Assembly (NCBI GenBank): GCA_910575035.1
Contig: CAJTDL010000008.1
Span: 1 to 64,000 of the forward strand
From: Lachnospiraceae bacterium
GTDB taxonomy: Bacteria; Bacillota; Clostridia; Lachnospirales; Lachnospiraceae
Direction of reading: 5' to 3'
Length of the DNA stretch: 64,000 nt
Positions within the stretch are counted from its first letter, which is position 1; the number at the start of each line of letters is the position of its first letter. Made by a program: the position numbers and the translations under genes. Shown piece by piece: positions 18,288 through 26,999 of this stretch. The notes below the pieces were generated by a model. It saw only the letters and a program-made list of their open reading frames with translations. It had not been told where the DNA came from and did not search any database.

Positions 18288-19490
18288 TTACTTCCCAATC
18301 AGGTAATCTATCATTTCATACCCTTTTGCAATGTGATGGCCGCTTTGGGCAGCCTCCCGCTCATTGTATTTCCAAGTATTGCTTTGCATCAATGTGCTGT
18401 TATACAAAAGGTATGGCACATCATCCCCTGTATGGGTGCGGAGGCAGATCGGCGTAGGGTGGTCTGGCATTACCAGCATACAGAACTCCTCTCCTGCCTG
18501 CTCCAACCCGGCTTTGACTGGGCCTATTATTTTCTCATCCAAAAACTGGATAGCCTGCACCTTTTTCTCTATGCTGCCCTGATGCCCCATTTCATCTGGA
18601 GCCTCCACATGGACATAGACAAAGTCGCAGCCTTCTTTTGTCAGGGCATCCACTGCCGCCTGGGCTTTGCCTTCATAATTGGTATGGAGCCCGCCATTTG
18701 CGCCTTCTACAAAAATATTTTTCATAGATGCGCCTACAGCAATTCCTTTCAGCAAATCTACCGCTGACACCATAGCGCCCTTCAATCCCGTTTTTTCCTG
18801 GAAAGAAGACAGCGCTGGGCGCGTGCCTGCCCCCCAGAACCAGCAGGAGTTTGCTGGGTGAAGCCCTTTTTTCTTGCGCTCTATATTGATGGGATGGTTC
18901 ACCAATATCTGGTAGCTTTTTTCCATCATTTCACGGAGCGCCCGATCCTGGGGTAGGTATTGGCCGATGGCCTGCCCCAGCACATCATGGGGCGGGGTCA
19001 ATTCCACAATCTCTCCCTGGTCCCAGATCAGCAGATGCCGATAACTGGTTCCCACATAAAATTTATAAATATCCGACTCCAGTTCCTTTTTTACCGATTC
19101 CAGCAGAAGGGCTGCATCCGCTGTAGGGATTTCATCCGAACTGTGGTCAATGATCTTTTTGCCCTCATATTCGTTTTCTTCCTCAGATAGTGTCACAATA
19201 TTACATCTTAAGGAAACATCCGTAGGCTTCATATCCACGCCAATGCTCAAAGCCTCCAAGGGAGAACGCCCTGAATAATATACCTTCGGGTCATACCCCA
19301 AAACCGACAGATTCGCTGTATCGCTCCCTGGGGACATCCCATCTGGAATCGTATGCACCATGCCAATCTCCCCAGCCTTTGCAAGCATATCCATATTTGG
19401 GGTCACGGCATACTCCAATGGCGTCTTATCCTGAAGCTCTGGAATCGGACGGTCTGCCATGCCATCCCCTAATATAATCACATATTTCAT
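18288..19490 (-). CDS. ApgM-type phosphoglycerate mutase family protein, likely homoserine kinase
   Basis: The 400-residue protein belongs to the cofactor-independent, ApgM-like branch of the alkaline-phosphatase superfamily: metal-ligand start VIILGDGMADRP, the serine region SPGSDTANLSVLGYDP near residues 53-68, HVEAPDEMGHQG and a late DHPTP motif. The start follows GGAGG. Family members are often annotated as phosphoglycerate mutases, but relatives in Bacteroides and Desulfovibrio were assigned as homoserine kinases from genetic data. Here the gene lies directly after homoserine dehydrogenase and an ACT regulator, and no thrB is visible, which favours homoserine kinase in threonine synthesis. 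The 254-base gap to hom holds nothing I recognise. Confidence 0.85.
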   Translation of the reverse strand: MKYVIILGDGMADRPIPELQDKTPLEYAVTPNMDMLAKAGEIGMVHTIPDGMSPGSDTANLSVLGYDPKVYYSGRSPLEALSIGVDMKPTDVSLRCNIVTLSEEENEYEGKKIIDHSSDEIPTADAALLLESVKKELESDIYKFYVGTSYRHLLIWDQGEIVELTPPHDVLGQAIGQYLPQDRALREMMEKSYQILVNHPINIERKKKGLHPANSCWFWGAGTRPALSSFQEKTGLKGAMVSAVDLLKGIAVGASMKNIFVEGANGGLHTNYEGKAQAAVDALTKEGCDFVYVHVEAPDEMGHQGSIEKKVQAIQFLDEKIIGPVKAGLEQAGEEFCMLVMPDHPTPICLRTHTGDDVPYLLYNSTLMQSNTWKYNEREAAQSGHHIAKGYEMIDYLIGK

Positions 19491-19744
19491 ATTTCCTCCA
19501 TTTCCTGATCCAAGGCGCCCCTGGTATAGCCCCCTTAATCGGACGCTATACTGGCCAATCAAAAGCCCTCCACAGGGTGCCCGCTATCGCTTATTACAAT
19601 ATTATCCAATATCTAAAACCTTTCCCAAATCCATTTCCGATTCCCTATTCCCGAAATACCATAACCTTCTTAATTCCTGGAAAAACACCTTAAAGGCCAA
19701 ACGATTTTTTCGCCTGCCATAAAACAGCCGCTGTCCACTTCCCC

Positions 19745-20947
19745 TTAAACGACCCGGATCATCTGCAATATATGCTGCAGGCCCTCCGCTTTCTTCTCAT
19801 ATTCCTCTTCCGACATCATTTCCGTTAAAAATCCCATTTCTCCAGTTACCCCAGGAGCTTCTATCCATTCCACATCTCCAAATGCAGCCGTCACCGTATC
19901 CGCTCCATTCCGCGTCCTGACAAAAAACCGGCTCTTTGCCTTCTTGCTGTCGGTCAGCTCCATTTTCTTAGAACTCCAGGAAATCAATATATTCTTGTGC
20001 AAATGCTTTACAATATCCACAATATCCGCAACCACTGCGCTGGCCGTTGGCAGCTTCCCCGCCCCGCTTCCATAAAACATGGCGTCCCCCAGCACGTTCC
20101 CATGGACAAAGATCGCATTAAACACATCATTCACGCTATACAGCGGATGCTGCTGGGAAAGCATAAAGGGCGCCACTATGGCGCAATACCCCTCCGCCGT
20201 CTTCCGGCTGGTGGCCAACAGCTTGATTACCCGGCCCATAGCCTTTGCATATTTAATATCTGTAGCTGTAATCTTCGTAATCCCTTCTGTATAGATTTCT
20301 TCAAAATCTACCTGCTGCCCGCATACCAATGATGTCAATATGGCAATCTTACGGCAGGCGTCATACCCTTCAATATCTGCGGTGGGATCTGCCTCTGCAT
20401 ACCCTCTGGACTGGGCGTCCTTCAGCACATCATCAAATTCTGACCCTTCAAAGGTCATCTTACTGAGCATATAATTGGTCGTCCCATTTAAAATCCCAGT
20501 AATCTCTTCAATCTCATCTGCCGTAAGGGAAGAATTCAGCGGACGGATGATTGGTATCCCGCCTCCCACGCTGGCCTCAAACATGAAGTTGATGCTTTGC
20601 TCCTTGGCAATGGCAATCAGTTCCGCCCCATGCTTTGCCACCAGCGCCTTGTTGGAGGTGGTCACATTCTTCCCGGCCAGCAGGGCGCGCTTTACAAAGG
20701 TATAAGCGGGTTCCACGCCGCCCATAGCCTCTACCACCACCTGAACCTCTGGGTCATTGGCTATCACGTCATAATCATGGATCACTTTATCCTCCATAGG
20801 ATCCCCTGGGAAATCCCGCAAATCCAGAATGTATTTTACCTGAATCTCGCTGCCTGCGCGCTTGGCGATGCTCTCCTGGTTGGTACGCAGTACTTCCACC
20901 ACGCCGGAGCCTATTGTCCCATAACCTAAAATTGCAATCTTTATCAT
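19745..20947 (-). CDS. hom: Homoserine dehydrogenase
   Basis: The enzyme reduces aspartate semialdehyde to homoserine, the branch point to threonine and methionine. The 400-residue protein has the NAD(P) motif GYGTIGSGV at residues 8-16, the KALVAKHG region and the catalytic-domain pattern GILNGTTNYMLSKM. The C-terminal ACT-like part is short compared with the Bacillus protein (about 433 residues). The ATG follows TGGAGG. It starts 20 bases after the ACT-domain regulator gene and precedes the probable homoserine kinase, so the three form a threonine-branch group. Confidence 0.95.
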   Translation of the reverse strand: MIKIAILGYGTIGSGVVEVLRTNQESIAKRAGSEIQVKYILDLRDFPGDPMEDKVIHDYDVIANDPEVQVVVEAMGGVEPAYTFVKRALLAGKNVTTSNKALVAKHGAELIAIAKEQSINFMFEASVGGGIPIIRPLNSSLTADEIEEITGILNGTTNYMLSKMTFEGSEFDDVLKDAQSRGYAEADPTADIEGYDACRKIAILTSLVCGQQVDFEEIYTEGITKITATDIKYAKAMGRVIKLLATSRKTAEGYCAIVAPFMLSQQHPLYSVNDVFNAIFVHGNVLGDAMFYGSGAGKLPTASAVVADIVDIVKHLHKNILISWSSKKMELTDSKKAKSRFFVRTRNGADTVTAAFGDVEWIEAPGVTGEMGFLTEMMSEEEYEKKAEGLQHILQMIRVV

Positions 20948-20967
20948 AATGCTTCCTCCATCTGCCC

Positions 20968-21411
20968 TTATTCTCTGGCTAATATTTTTAAATAGTGAAT
21001 CCCTTCATGCTGCTCAATATTCTCTATCATCTGAGACACATTTTTCGTATCAGGCAGCACATCCACGCTCAATGTCAGGGATGCGATTCCATTGACCGGG
21101 ATACTTTGATGGATGGTCAGGATATTGGCATGGAAATCTGCCACGATCTGGAGCACCAGGGACAGCAGCCCTGGCTCATCATCCATCTGTATGACCATTG
21201 TGATTGTCTTTCCCTTGGCATTGTCATGAAAGGGGAAAATGTCATCTTTATATTTGTAAAAAGAGCTGCGGCTAATTCCCACCAGGTCGGTAGCTTCCTG
21301 CACAGATTCTGCCCGCCCAGATTCCAAAAGCTTTTTTGCCTCCACCACTTTTAACAATACCTCCGGGACTGCTTTTTTCTTTAAAACAAAGTATTTTGTC
21401 TTTTCTTCCAT
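20968..21411 (-). CDS. ACT-domain regulator, PheB/ThrR (UPF0735) type
   Basis: The 147-residue protein has a helix-turn-helix-like N terminus (VQEATDLVGISRSSFYKYKD, about residues 37-56) and a C-terminal ACT domain (about 70-145). This is the architecture of the UPF0735 family, whose Bacillus subtilis member has been described as a regulator of threonine genes (ThrR). Its position directly upstream of hom fits control of the threonine branch by amino-acid binding. A GGAGG lies before the ATG. It could act as a DNA-binding autoregulator of this operon; that is inference. Confidence 0.85.
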   Translation of the reverse strand: MEEKTKYFVLKKKAVPEVLLKVVEAKKLLESGRAESVQEATDLVGISRSSFYKYKDDIFPFHDNAKGKTITMVIQMDDEPGLLSLVLQIVADFHANILTIHQSIPVNGIASLTLSVDVLPDTKNVSQMIENIEQHEGIHYLKILARE

Positions 21412-21528
21412 AAAGTGGCCTCCGGTTGTTTGCCTATGAAATACATTTGTGCTTATAGCAAAGATATATTAGCATATTTGGTATATTTATGCAACCTGTT
21501 TTTTGAAATTGTCCAAGACTGTTGGTAA

Positions 21529-21573
21529 GGGGATGGTTACGGCTTTCGTTGACGGCATTGGACATGAAATAAT
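21529..21573. repeat. Intergenic repeat relic, second copy
   Basis: The stretch GGGGATGGTTACGGCTTTCG...ATGAAATAATGG aligns with 17554-17610 with about ten bases missing. It lies just upstream of the WYL regulator promoter. Confidence 0.45.
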
Positions 21574-21584
21574 GGACTTTAGAG

Positions 21585-21612
21585 TTGATAATGAGCAAAA
21601 AATGATTATAAT
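21585..21612 (+). promoter_or_regulatory. Promoter of the WYL regulator gene
   Basis: TTGATA (21585-21590), a 16-base spacer and TATAAT (21607-21612) form a good housekeeping promoter. Transcription would start near 21619, leaving a leader of about 55 bases before the AGGAGG and ATG of the regulator. Confidence 0.65.
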
Positions 21613-21674
21613 AAATGTTGCCATATAGTGTCAGGATTTTGATGGTATTTTATTATCATAAGGAGGGACTGGCA

Positions 21675-22571
21675 ATGAAGGAAAGCAGATTATTTAAAAT
21701 TATGTATTATTTACTTGATAAAGGACAGGCTACTGCCCCAGAATTAGCAGAAAAATTTGAAGTGTCTGTAAGGACGATTTACAGGGATATTGACGCTCTT
21801 AGTGGCGCGGGTGTTCCTATTTATACAGAAGCAGGGCGAAATGGCGGCATTCATCTAATGAATGATTTTGTTTTAAATAAGGCAGTGCTGTCAGAAGAAG
21901 AAAAGCAGGAAATTTTAGCAGCCTTACAAAGCGTCAATTCTACGGACAATATTGACAACAATCAAACATTGGAGAAACTTTCTGCAATATTTAATATGAG
22001 TTCGGAAAACTGGATTGAAGTGGATTTTTCCAGATGGGGCAGCAAAGGAACTGACAATGAAAAATTTGAATTGCTAAAATCAGCGGTAATTCATCAAAAT
22101 TGCGTAAAAATTACTTATGCAAACTCCTATGGCGTAATTAGCGAAAGAATTGTTGAACCGTTAAAAATGTCATATAAGTCTATGTCGTGGTACTTAAAAG
22201 CATATTGTAGGGAAAAACAGGATTACCGTATTTTTAAGCTGAACCGTATTATAGATTTAGAAATTCTTACGGAAAGATTTTGCAAAAGTTCTTTTCCAGA
22301 ATTGGACGAAACATTGGGGCAATCCTACCATACAATCGTACTACATTTTCCGAAAAATATGTCATATCGTGTTTACGATGAATTTGACATAACGGAGATT
22401 AGCAAACAAGAAAATGGGGATTTAGCCGTATCTGCTGAAATGCCAGAAAATGAATGGCTAATAGGGTATTTATTGTCATTCGGAGCACAAGTGGATATTA
22501 TAGAGCCTGCGTATCTGAAAGATATTGTGGCAGAACAGGCAAAAAAAATCTATAAAAAATATAAATCTTGA
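21675..22571 (+). CDS. YafY-type transcription regulator (HTH-11 and WYL domains)
   Basis: The 298-residue protein has an N-terminal winged HTH (APELAEKFEVSVRTIYRDID, residues about 19-38) and a WYL ligand-sensing domain (about 140-220, with SWYLKAYCREKQDYRIFKLNRI-like pattern). Such proteins usually repress an adjacent or distant gene and respond to a small ligand or nucleic acid. The gene is clearly more AT-rich than its neighbours and uses different codons, and it is the only gene of its orientation between repeat relics, which suggests recent transfer. No target gene is adjacent. Confidence 0.9.
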   Translation: MKESRLFKIMYYLLDKGQATAPELAEKFEVSVRTIYRDIDALSGAGVPIYTEAGRNGGIHLMNDFVLNKAVLSEEEKQEILAALQSVNSTDNIDNNQTLEKLSAIFNMSSENWIEVDFSRWGSKGTDNEKFELLKSAVIHQNCVKITYANSYGVISERIVEPLKMSYKSMSWYLKAYCREKQDYRIFKLNRIIDLEILTERFCKSSFPELDETLGQSYHTIVLHFPKNMSYRVYDEFDITEISKQENGDLAVSAEMPENEWLIGYLLSFGAQVDIIEPAYLKDIVAEQAKKIYKKYKS

Positions 22572-22631
22572 CATGGAGCGTCAGTATATGCGTGATATAA
22601 TCCGCCTGTAAATTCTATTTGAGAAAGCAGG

Positions 22632-22815
22632 GATTTGCGGACAGGGACACCCGCAAAAGCCCTGGCCGCGCCAGGGACGGCGCGTCCGGGGCGGTTCCGT
22701 CCGCTTGGTACAGCTTTCACAGGGATTGCTTAGAAACTACTAATCCCTGAACGCCGAAACAAGGGCAGCCCCTTATGCCCCGGCTCCTCCCTGACGGACG
22801 CTTAGCCATCCCCCC
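22632..22815. other. GC-rich stretch with several hairpins, no gene
   Basis: Between the WYL regulator and prfB lies a 267-base gap with at least three strong stems: TTGCGG/CCGCAA (22635-22656), CCCTGGC/GCCAGGG with a 3-base loop (22660-22676) and CAGGGATT/AATCCCTG (22720-22749). The end (22793-22815) repeats part of the 17554 relic in reverse. It may be a structured RNA or the remains of a mobile element; neither can be decided here. Confidence 0.4.
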
Positions 22816-22838
22816 ATAAAATAATCTTTACCGCCCCA

Positions 22839-23952
22839 TCACATTCCGCCCAAACTTTTCCATTTCAAGTAAGCATTGATAAATAAATCCAAACTCCCAT
22901 CCATGACACTGTCCACATTTCCAGTTTCCGCATTGGTACGGTGGTCTTTCACCATGGTATACGGCTGCATCACATAAGAACGAATCTGGTTGCCCCATCC
23001 AATCTCTGTCACTTCTCCGCGGATATCGGCGGCTTTTTTCTCATTTTCTTCTTGCTTTAGGAGATAAAGCTTTGCCTTCAGCATCTGCATGGCTTTATCC
23101 TTATTCATGTGCTGGGAACGCTCATTTTGGCATTGTACCACGATTCCAGTGGGAAGGTGGGTAATGCGGATGGCGGAGGAGGTCTTATTGATATGCTGGC
23201 CGCCTGCGCCGCTGGAACGGTAGGTGTCAATCCGCAGCTCATCGTCTTTAATTTCAATATCCAAATCCTTCTCAATATCTGGCATTACATCACAGGAGGC
23301 AAAGGATGTCTGGCGCTTGCCAGCCGCATTAAAGGGGGAAATGCGGACTAAGCGGTGGACGCCTTTTTCGGATTTCAGGTAGCCATAAGCATTTTCTCCA
23401 CGCACCTCAAAGGTGATGGATTTGATGCCTGCCTCGTCTCCGTCCAGAGAGTCCAGCACCTCCACGCTGAAGCCTTTGTCCTCTGCCCACCGCTTGTACA
23501 TTCGGTAAAGCATGGAATTCCAGTCACAGGACTCGGTTCCCCCAGCGCCTGCGTGAAGGGAAACAATTGCATTTTCCGTATCGTATTCACCAGAAAGGAG
23601 GGTTTTGATACGGATATTTTCGAGAGTAGCGTCAAATTCCTGGAGAGACTCTTCTATTTCCGGAATAAGGGACGGGTCGTTTTCCTCGTAGCCCATTTCC
23701 AGAAGGGTTTCTATATCGTCATATTGGGCAGCCAGGTGGGCATAGGTCTCTACGTCGTCCTTAAGGCTTTTCAGCTCCTTCATTTTTGCCTGGGAAAGCT
23801 CCGTATTGTCCCAGAAGTTGGGCGCCTCCATTTCTCGCTCTAATTCCTGGATCTTTTTTTCTTTATTAGCCAGGTCAAAGTGAATCCCTCACTTCCACTA
23901 ATGGTTCTTTATATGTGTTCAAGGCTGTCTTGAACTGGTCTAATTCTACCAT
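22839..23952 (-). CDS. prfB: Peptide chain release factor 2, with programmed +1 frameshift
   Basis: RF2 recognises UGA and UAA stop codons. The main frame (22839 to about 23873) has SSGAGGQHINKTSSAIRITH with the catalytic GGQ. The start lies in another frame: ATG at 23952 behind AAAGAGGTG gives 25 codons (MVELDQFKTALNTYK...), then an in-frame UGA. Shifting +1 at CTT-TGA-C continues into LANKEKKIQELE and the main frame, giving about 370 residues, the normal RF2 length. This is the well-known RF2 autoregulation: low RF2 stalls at UGA and favours the shift. The listed span covers both frames. Confidence 0.96.
23874..23889 (-). promoter_or_regulatory. prfB frameshift site
   Basis: The minus strand reads GAGGGATTCACTTTGAC. 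The slippery CTT-TGA-C is intact. The internal Shine-Dalgarno-like block is only GAGGG and lies five bases from CTT, compared with AGGGGG and three bases in the E. coli site, so the stimulation may be weaker or may rely more on the stop-codon context. Confidence 0.85.
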
Positions 23953-24154
23953 TGTGTCACCTCTTTCTTTCCTAAGATTTTCATAGCTGTGGGGCTAGCA
24001 CAGCCGCTTGAATTAGGTTCTGGTATATTATAAGGGTTTTTGGGGGAAACGTCAAGAATCGCGGAACATGGCGATCGTTTCTTTACGGGCAGGGCTTTTT
24101 ATGGTAAACTGTGCCTATAGCACAAGAAGTACGAGAAAGAGAAGGAGATTGGAG

Positions 24155-24394
24155 ATGAACTTTACAGCATTTATTAAAAAAGTAGATCAGGCAGCCAACA
24201 ATATGCCCGCGGAAAATGTGGCGGCATTTTTACATGACCATGCGCGAAGCATTCCAGAATACAGATCTGCACCCAACTCTGTATGTACAGGCTCTGGAAC
24301 AGTATCAGAAAAAGGGACAGGCAGAACAGGGGCTGGAAGCCTATCTGAATGGGACAGGGCGTTCCACCAAGAACTACGGAAGTTTGGGATATAA
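24155..24394 (+). pseudogene. Small frame-disrupted ORF upstream of the AlkD gene
   Basis: An ATG behind GAAGGAG opens a frame whose first 32 residues look like a real helical protein (FIKKVDQAANNMPAENVAAF). Beyond about 24245 this frame turns into an unlikely Gly/Ser/Thr-rich sequence, while the next frame reads a plausible continuation (LYVQALEQYQKKGQAEQGLE). That second frame runs in phase into the AlkD gene. A single-base frameshift in a small unknown gene of about 90 residues is the simplest reading; I do not know the family. Confidence 0.35.
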
Positions 24395-24452
24395 ATCTTG
24401 GAACCGGGGAACATCCCAAACCAAAATCAAGCGCTATCACAGGAGCAACAAG

Positions 24453-25205
24453 ATGATTTCAGAGGAAGGGGGCTGCCATACGGTGCATGCATTTATAAAA
24501 CCAGAAGAATACAACCATTGGATCAAAAACCAGTTAGAGTCTTTCAAAGAGCCAGATTTTCAGGCATTTACCTCCAGGCTGCTGCCAGGCGTAAAGCATA
24601 TCCTGGGGGTACGGCTTCCTAAGCTGCGTGAAATGGCCAGGCAGCTGTCAAAGGGCGACTGGGAGGGTTACCTCCTCCATGCGTCAGACGGCACTTATGA
24701 GGAAATCATGCTGCAGGGAATGGTTCTTGGCTACGCAAAAGGGAGCCTGCCGAAGAAAGAGCCTTATCTCCAATCTTTTATCCCGAAAATAGACAACTGG
24801 TCTGTCTGTGACAGCGCCTGCAATACGATCCGGCTTGCAAAAGAGCAGCCGGAAGAAATGTGGGACTTTTTGCAGCCTTACCTTCACAGCAGCCATACTT
24901 ATGAGGCACGTTTTGCGTTGGTGCAGCTGCTTCTTTATTATGTGGATACACCGTACCTTTCCCGTACCCTTTATGCAATCGGGGAAGTAAAGGCAGACGG
25001 GTATTATGCGAAAATGGCGCAGGCCTGGGCATTATCCATTTGCTATCGGGAATTTCCAAAAGAGACATTGCCTTTTCTCAGGGAAAATAGGCTGGATGAT
25101 TTTACCCATAATAAGGCAATCCAGAAAATCCTGGAATCACAAAAGGTATCTGCCGAAGAAAAGAAAACAGCACGGAGGCTGAAAAGAGAAAACAAAAGGA
25201 AATAA
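24453..25205 (+). CDS. DNA alkylation repair glycosylase, AlkD/AlkC type
   Basis: The 250-residue, all-helical HEAT-like protein matches the AlkD family, which removes bulky or positively charged alkylated purines without base flipping. Typical patterns are GVRLPKLREMARQL (near residue 50), IPKIDNWSVCDSACNT (near 105) and the RFALVQLLLYY region. The chosen ATG lies behind AGGAGC; the frame continues upstream without a stop, but that part looks like the end of a separate small gene. It is convergent with the zinc-finger gene of the large minus-strand island. Confidence 0.88.
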   Translation: MISEEGGCHTVHAFIKPEEYNHWIKNQLESFKEPDFQAFTSRLLPGVKHILGVRLPKLREMARQLSKGDWEGYLLHASDGTYEEIMLQGMVLGYAKGSLPKKEPYLQSFIPKIDNWSVCDSACNTIRLAKEQPEEMWDFLQPYLHSSHTYEARFALVQLLLYYVDTPYLSRTLYAIGEVKADGYYAKMAQAWALSICYREFPKETLPFLRENRLDDFTHNKAIQKILESQKVSAEEKKTARRLKRENKRK

Positions 25206-25215
25206 ACCGCTGCGC

Positions 25216-25902
25216 TTACCCTTCCACAACCTGGATCACTGCCCCTTCCCCTAATCCTGACGTATCCACCGCCGCTTCATAGCATCCCAGATCCTCGTCA
25301 TAGGAAAAATCATAGATTTTTTCCTCACCATTGCTTACTACCCGCACCTTCAGCTTTTCCCCTGAAAATACCCCTTCCTCCAACTGAATCAGAACCTTAT
25401 CCTGGCTGCATAAAACCACAGACTCTTCTGACTGGATGCTCACATAAGTCTTTTCCCTGTCCCCGGAGCCGCTCCCCCGAGCCATGGCAAGCTGCGGCCT
25501 CTCTGTAAACTCCCAGCCGACGGCCAGCTCCCGGTTTCTCTGCCGTACCATCCCAAAGGCCTCCCCTGCCTTCCTCAAAACCATCAAAACCTTATGGCCT
25601 GGCGCTGCTGCCCAGACTCCTGTGCCTTCTGCATCTGCCAGCTCCTCTGTATCTGCCGGGGTTTCTGGTTCCGCCACAGCTTCTGCATATTCTAAATCCT
25701 CTGCTCCGCTGCCCTCCATTTCAAAGGGGATGAGCCCATATCCGCCCAGCTTGCGCATCAGCACATACTTGGTGCAAAAAGACTGGTAACATTCATCACA
25801 GCCTGCCATATGTTTCTTGGCTTCCAGCAGCCCATCGGATAAAATTTCCTTTTTTACGTACGCTTTTGCTAAATTGTGAAGCGCTTCTGCCGTTGCATGC
25901 AT
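25216..25902 (-). CDS. Zinc-finger (anti-sigma-like) protein of the chaperone-CHAT island
   Basis: The 228-residue protein starts with a helical segment holding an H-x3-C-x2-C motif (HMAGCDECYQSF, about residues 31-42), the layout of anti-sigma zinc fingers. A Glu/Ala-rich linker (about 60-100) and a beta-rich C-terminal domain (about 145-228) follow. There is no transmembrane helix, so it is probably cytosolic. It starts one base after the stop of the sigma-factor-like gene; pairs of this kind usually encode a sigma factor and its binding partner. It is the last gene of the island, and the specific function is unknown. Confidence 0.65.
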   Translation of the reverse strand: MHATAEALHNLAKAYVKKEILSDGLLEAKKHMAGCDECYQSFCTKYVLMRKLGGYGLIPFEMEGSGAEDLEYAEAVAEPETPADTEELADAEGTGVWAAAPGHKVLMVLRKAGEAFGMVRQRNRELAVGWEFTERPQLAMARGSGSGDREKTYVSIQSEESVVLCSQDKVLIQLEEGVFSGEKLKVRVVSNGEEKIYDFSYDEDLGCYEAAVDTSGLGEGAVIQVVEG

Positions 25903-25903
25903 C

Positions 25904-26974
25904 TCATTCCCTCCCTCCGATAAACAGATCCTCCGCTATTCCCACGCTCTTCTTCCGAAACCCCTTATCCTTTGCCGCCCACTGCTCCGTATCGTTCAAA
26001 AGGCTCTTTGCCACACGGATGGGCCAGTTTTTGACGGCATTTCTGGCAAAATCCTCTGTGACCACCAATTCCTTTACCTGTTTCCCCTCCTTAACTTCCT
26101 CCAGATGCCCCTGGTAAGCCTGCCCCCACGCAAACTCCCCCTCCTGCAGGGGCTCCATCCGATACAATTCCAGAAATTCCTGGCTTAATGCCCCTACTGT
26201 TTCCTGATCCATAACGGAAAAGGCAAAATTAAGCAGTATCACGCTGTCACGGGCAATCTTCCCCTCCAGCTTCCCTTCCTTTTCATTGTAACTGGAGGAC
26301 GGCTTTTTTCCATCCCTCCCGCTGATCTTTGCAAGCTGGGACAAAAATTCAGGATTCCGGGAACGCTTAAACAGCTGGGGCAGAAGGATTGCATAGCAGT
26401 ACGTGATCACCTGGTATGGCGGCAATGCCGTTTCCTGTAAGGCCTTCAGGTAAAATTTCAGGATTTCCCTGATAATGCTGGACGCTTCCTCATCCAGTAT
26501 CTTCTGCTCCACATTCTCCACTTCCCAATTTACGGTCTTTACCGTATCAAGCACTTGAAAGATATCCGTCCCATCCTTTTCATAATTTCTGCGCTTTAAG
26601 TCCTGAAAGCATTTTTTGTTAAAATCTTTACAGCAATTTTCAGCAATTCCCAGCAAGCAGCCAAAAAAGCCCTCTTGGCTCACCCATTCCGGAAACCCTC
26701 GGAATGCCAGCTTCATAACCTCACAGCTAATCTTCTGCATCAGCTCATCAATATGCTCAATCCCATAAATCCCCTTTGTGCCCAGCCGCTTCACCACCAT
26801 AGAATAGGTATTGCTCAAAAGTATGCGGATTACCTCTTCCAAAGCCTCTTGGTCATTCCGCATCACCTGGCCAAACAGGCTGTTCACAATATTGCCAGGC
26901 TCCTCCCCGTCCTTTTGCCTGGCAGGAATATAATTGTAGTATAATTTGTAATGCTCTGCTATAATCCTGTCCAT
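25904..26974 (-). CDS. Sigma-70 region-2-like protein
   Basis: The 356-residue protein has, near residues 25-130, a pattern like sigma-70 region 2 (a helical stretch with IEHIDELMQKISCEVMKLAF and FFGCLLGIAENCCKDF). A second helical part around 170-260 could correspond to region 4 but is not a clear HTH. The remaining C-terminal part is unique. The ATG follows GGGAGG. Together with the anti-sigma-like zinc finger immediately after it, this suggests a dedicated regulator of the island or a sigma fold reused as a signalling adaptor. Confidence in the family is moderate. Confidence 0.55.
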   Translation of the reverse strand: MDRIIAEHYKLYYNYIPARQKDGEEPGNIVNSLFGQVMRNDQEALEEVIRILLSNTYSMVVKRLGTKGIYGIEHIDELMQKISCEVMKLAFRGFPEWVSQEGFFGCLLGIAENCCKDFNKKCFQDLKRRNYEKDGTDIFQVLDTVKTVNWEVENVEQKILDEEASSIIREILKFYLKALQETALPPYQVITYCYAILLPQLFKRSRNPEFLSQLAKISGRDGKKPSSSYNEKEGKLEGKIARDSVILLNFAFSVMDQETVGALSQEFLELYRMEPLQEGEFAWGQAYQGHLEEVKEGKQVKELVVTEDFARNAVKNWPIRVAKSLLNDTEQWAAKDKGFRKKSVGIAEDLFIGGRE

Positions 26975-26999
26975 AGTATCTTCCTCCCTGCACATTCCC

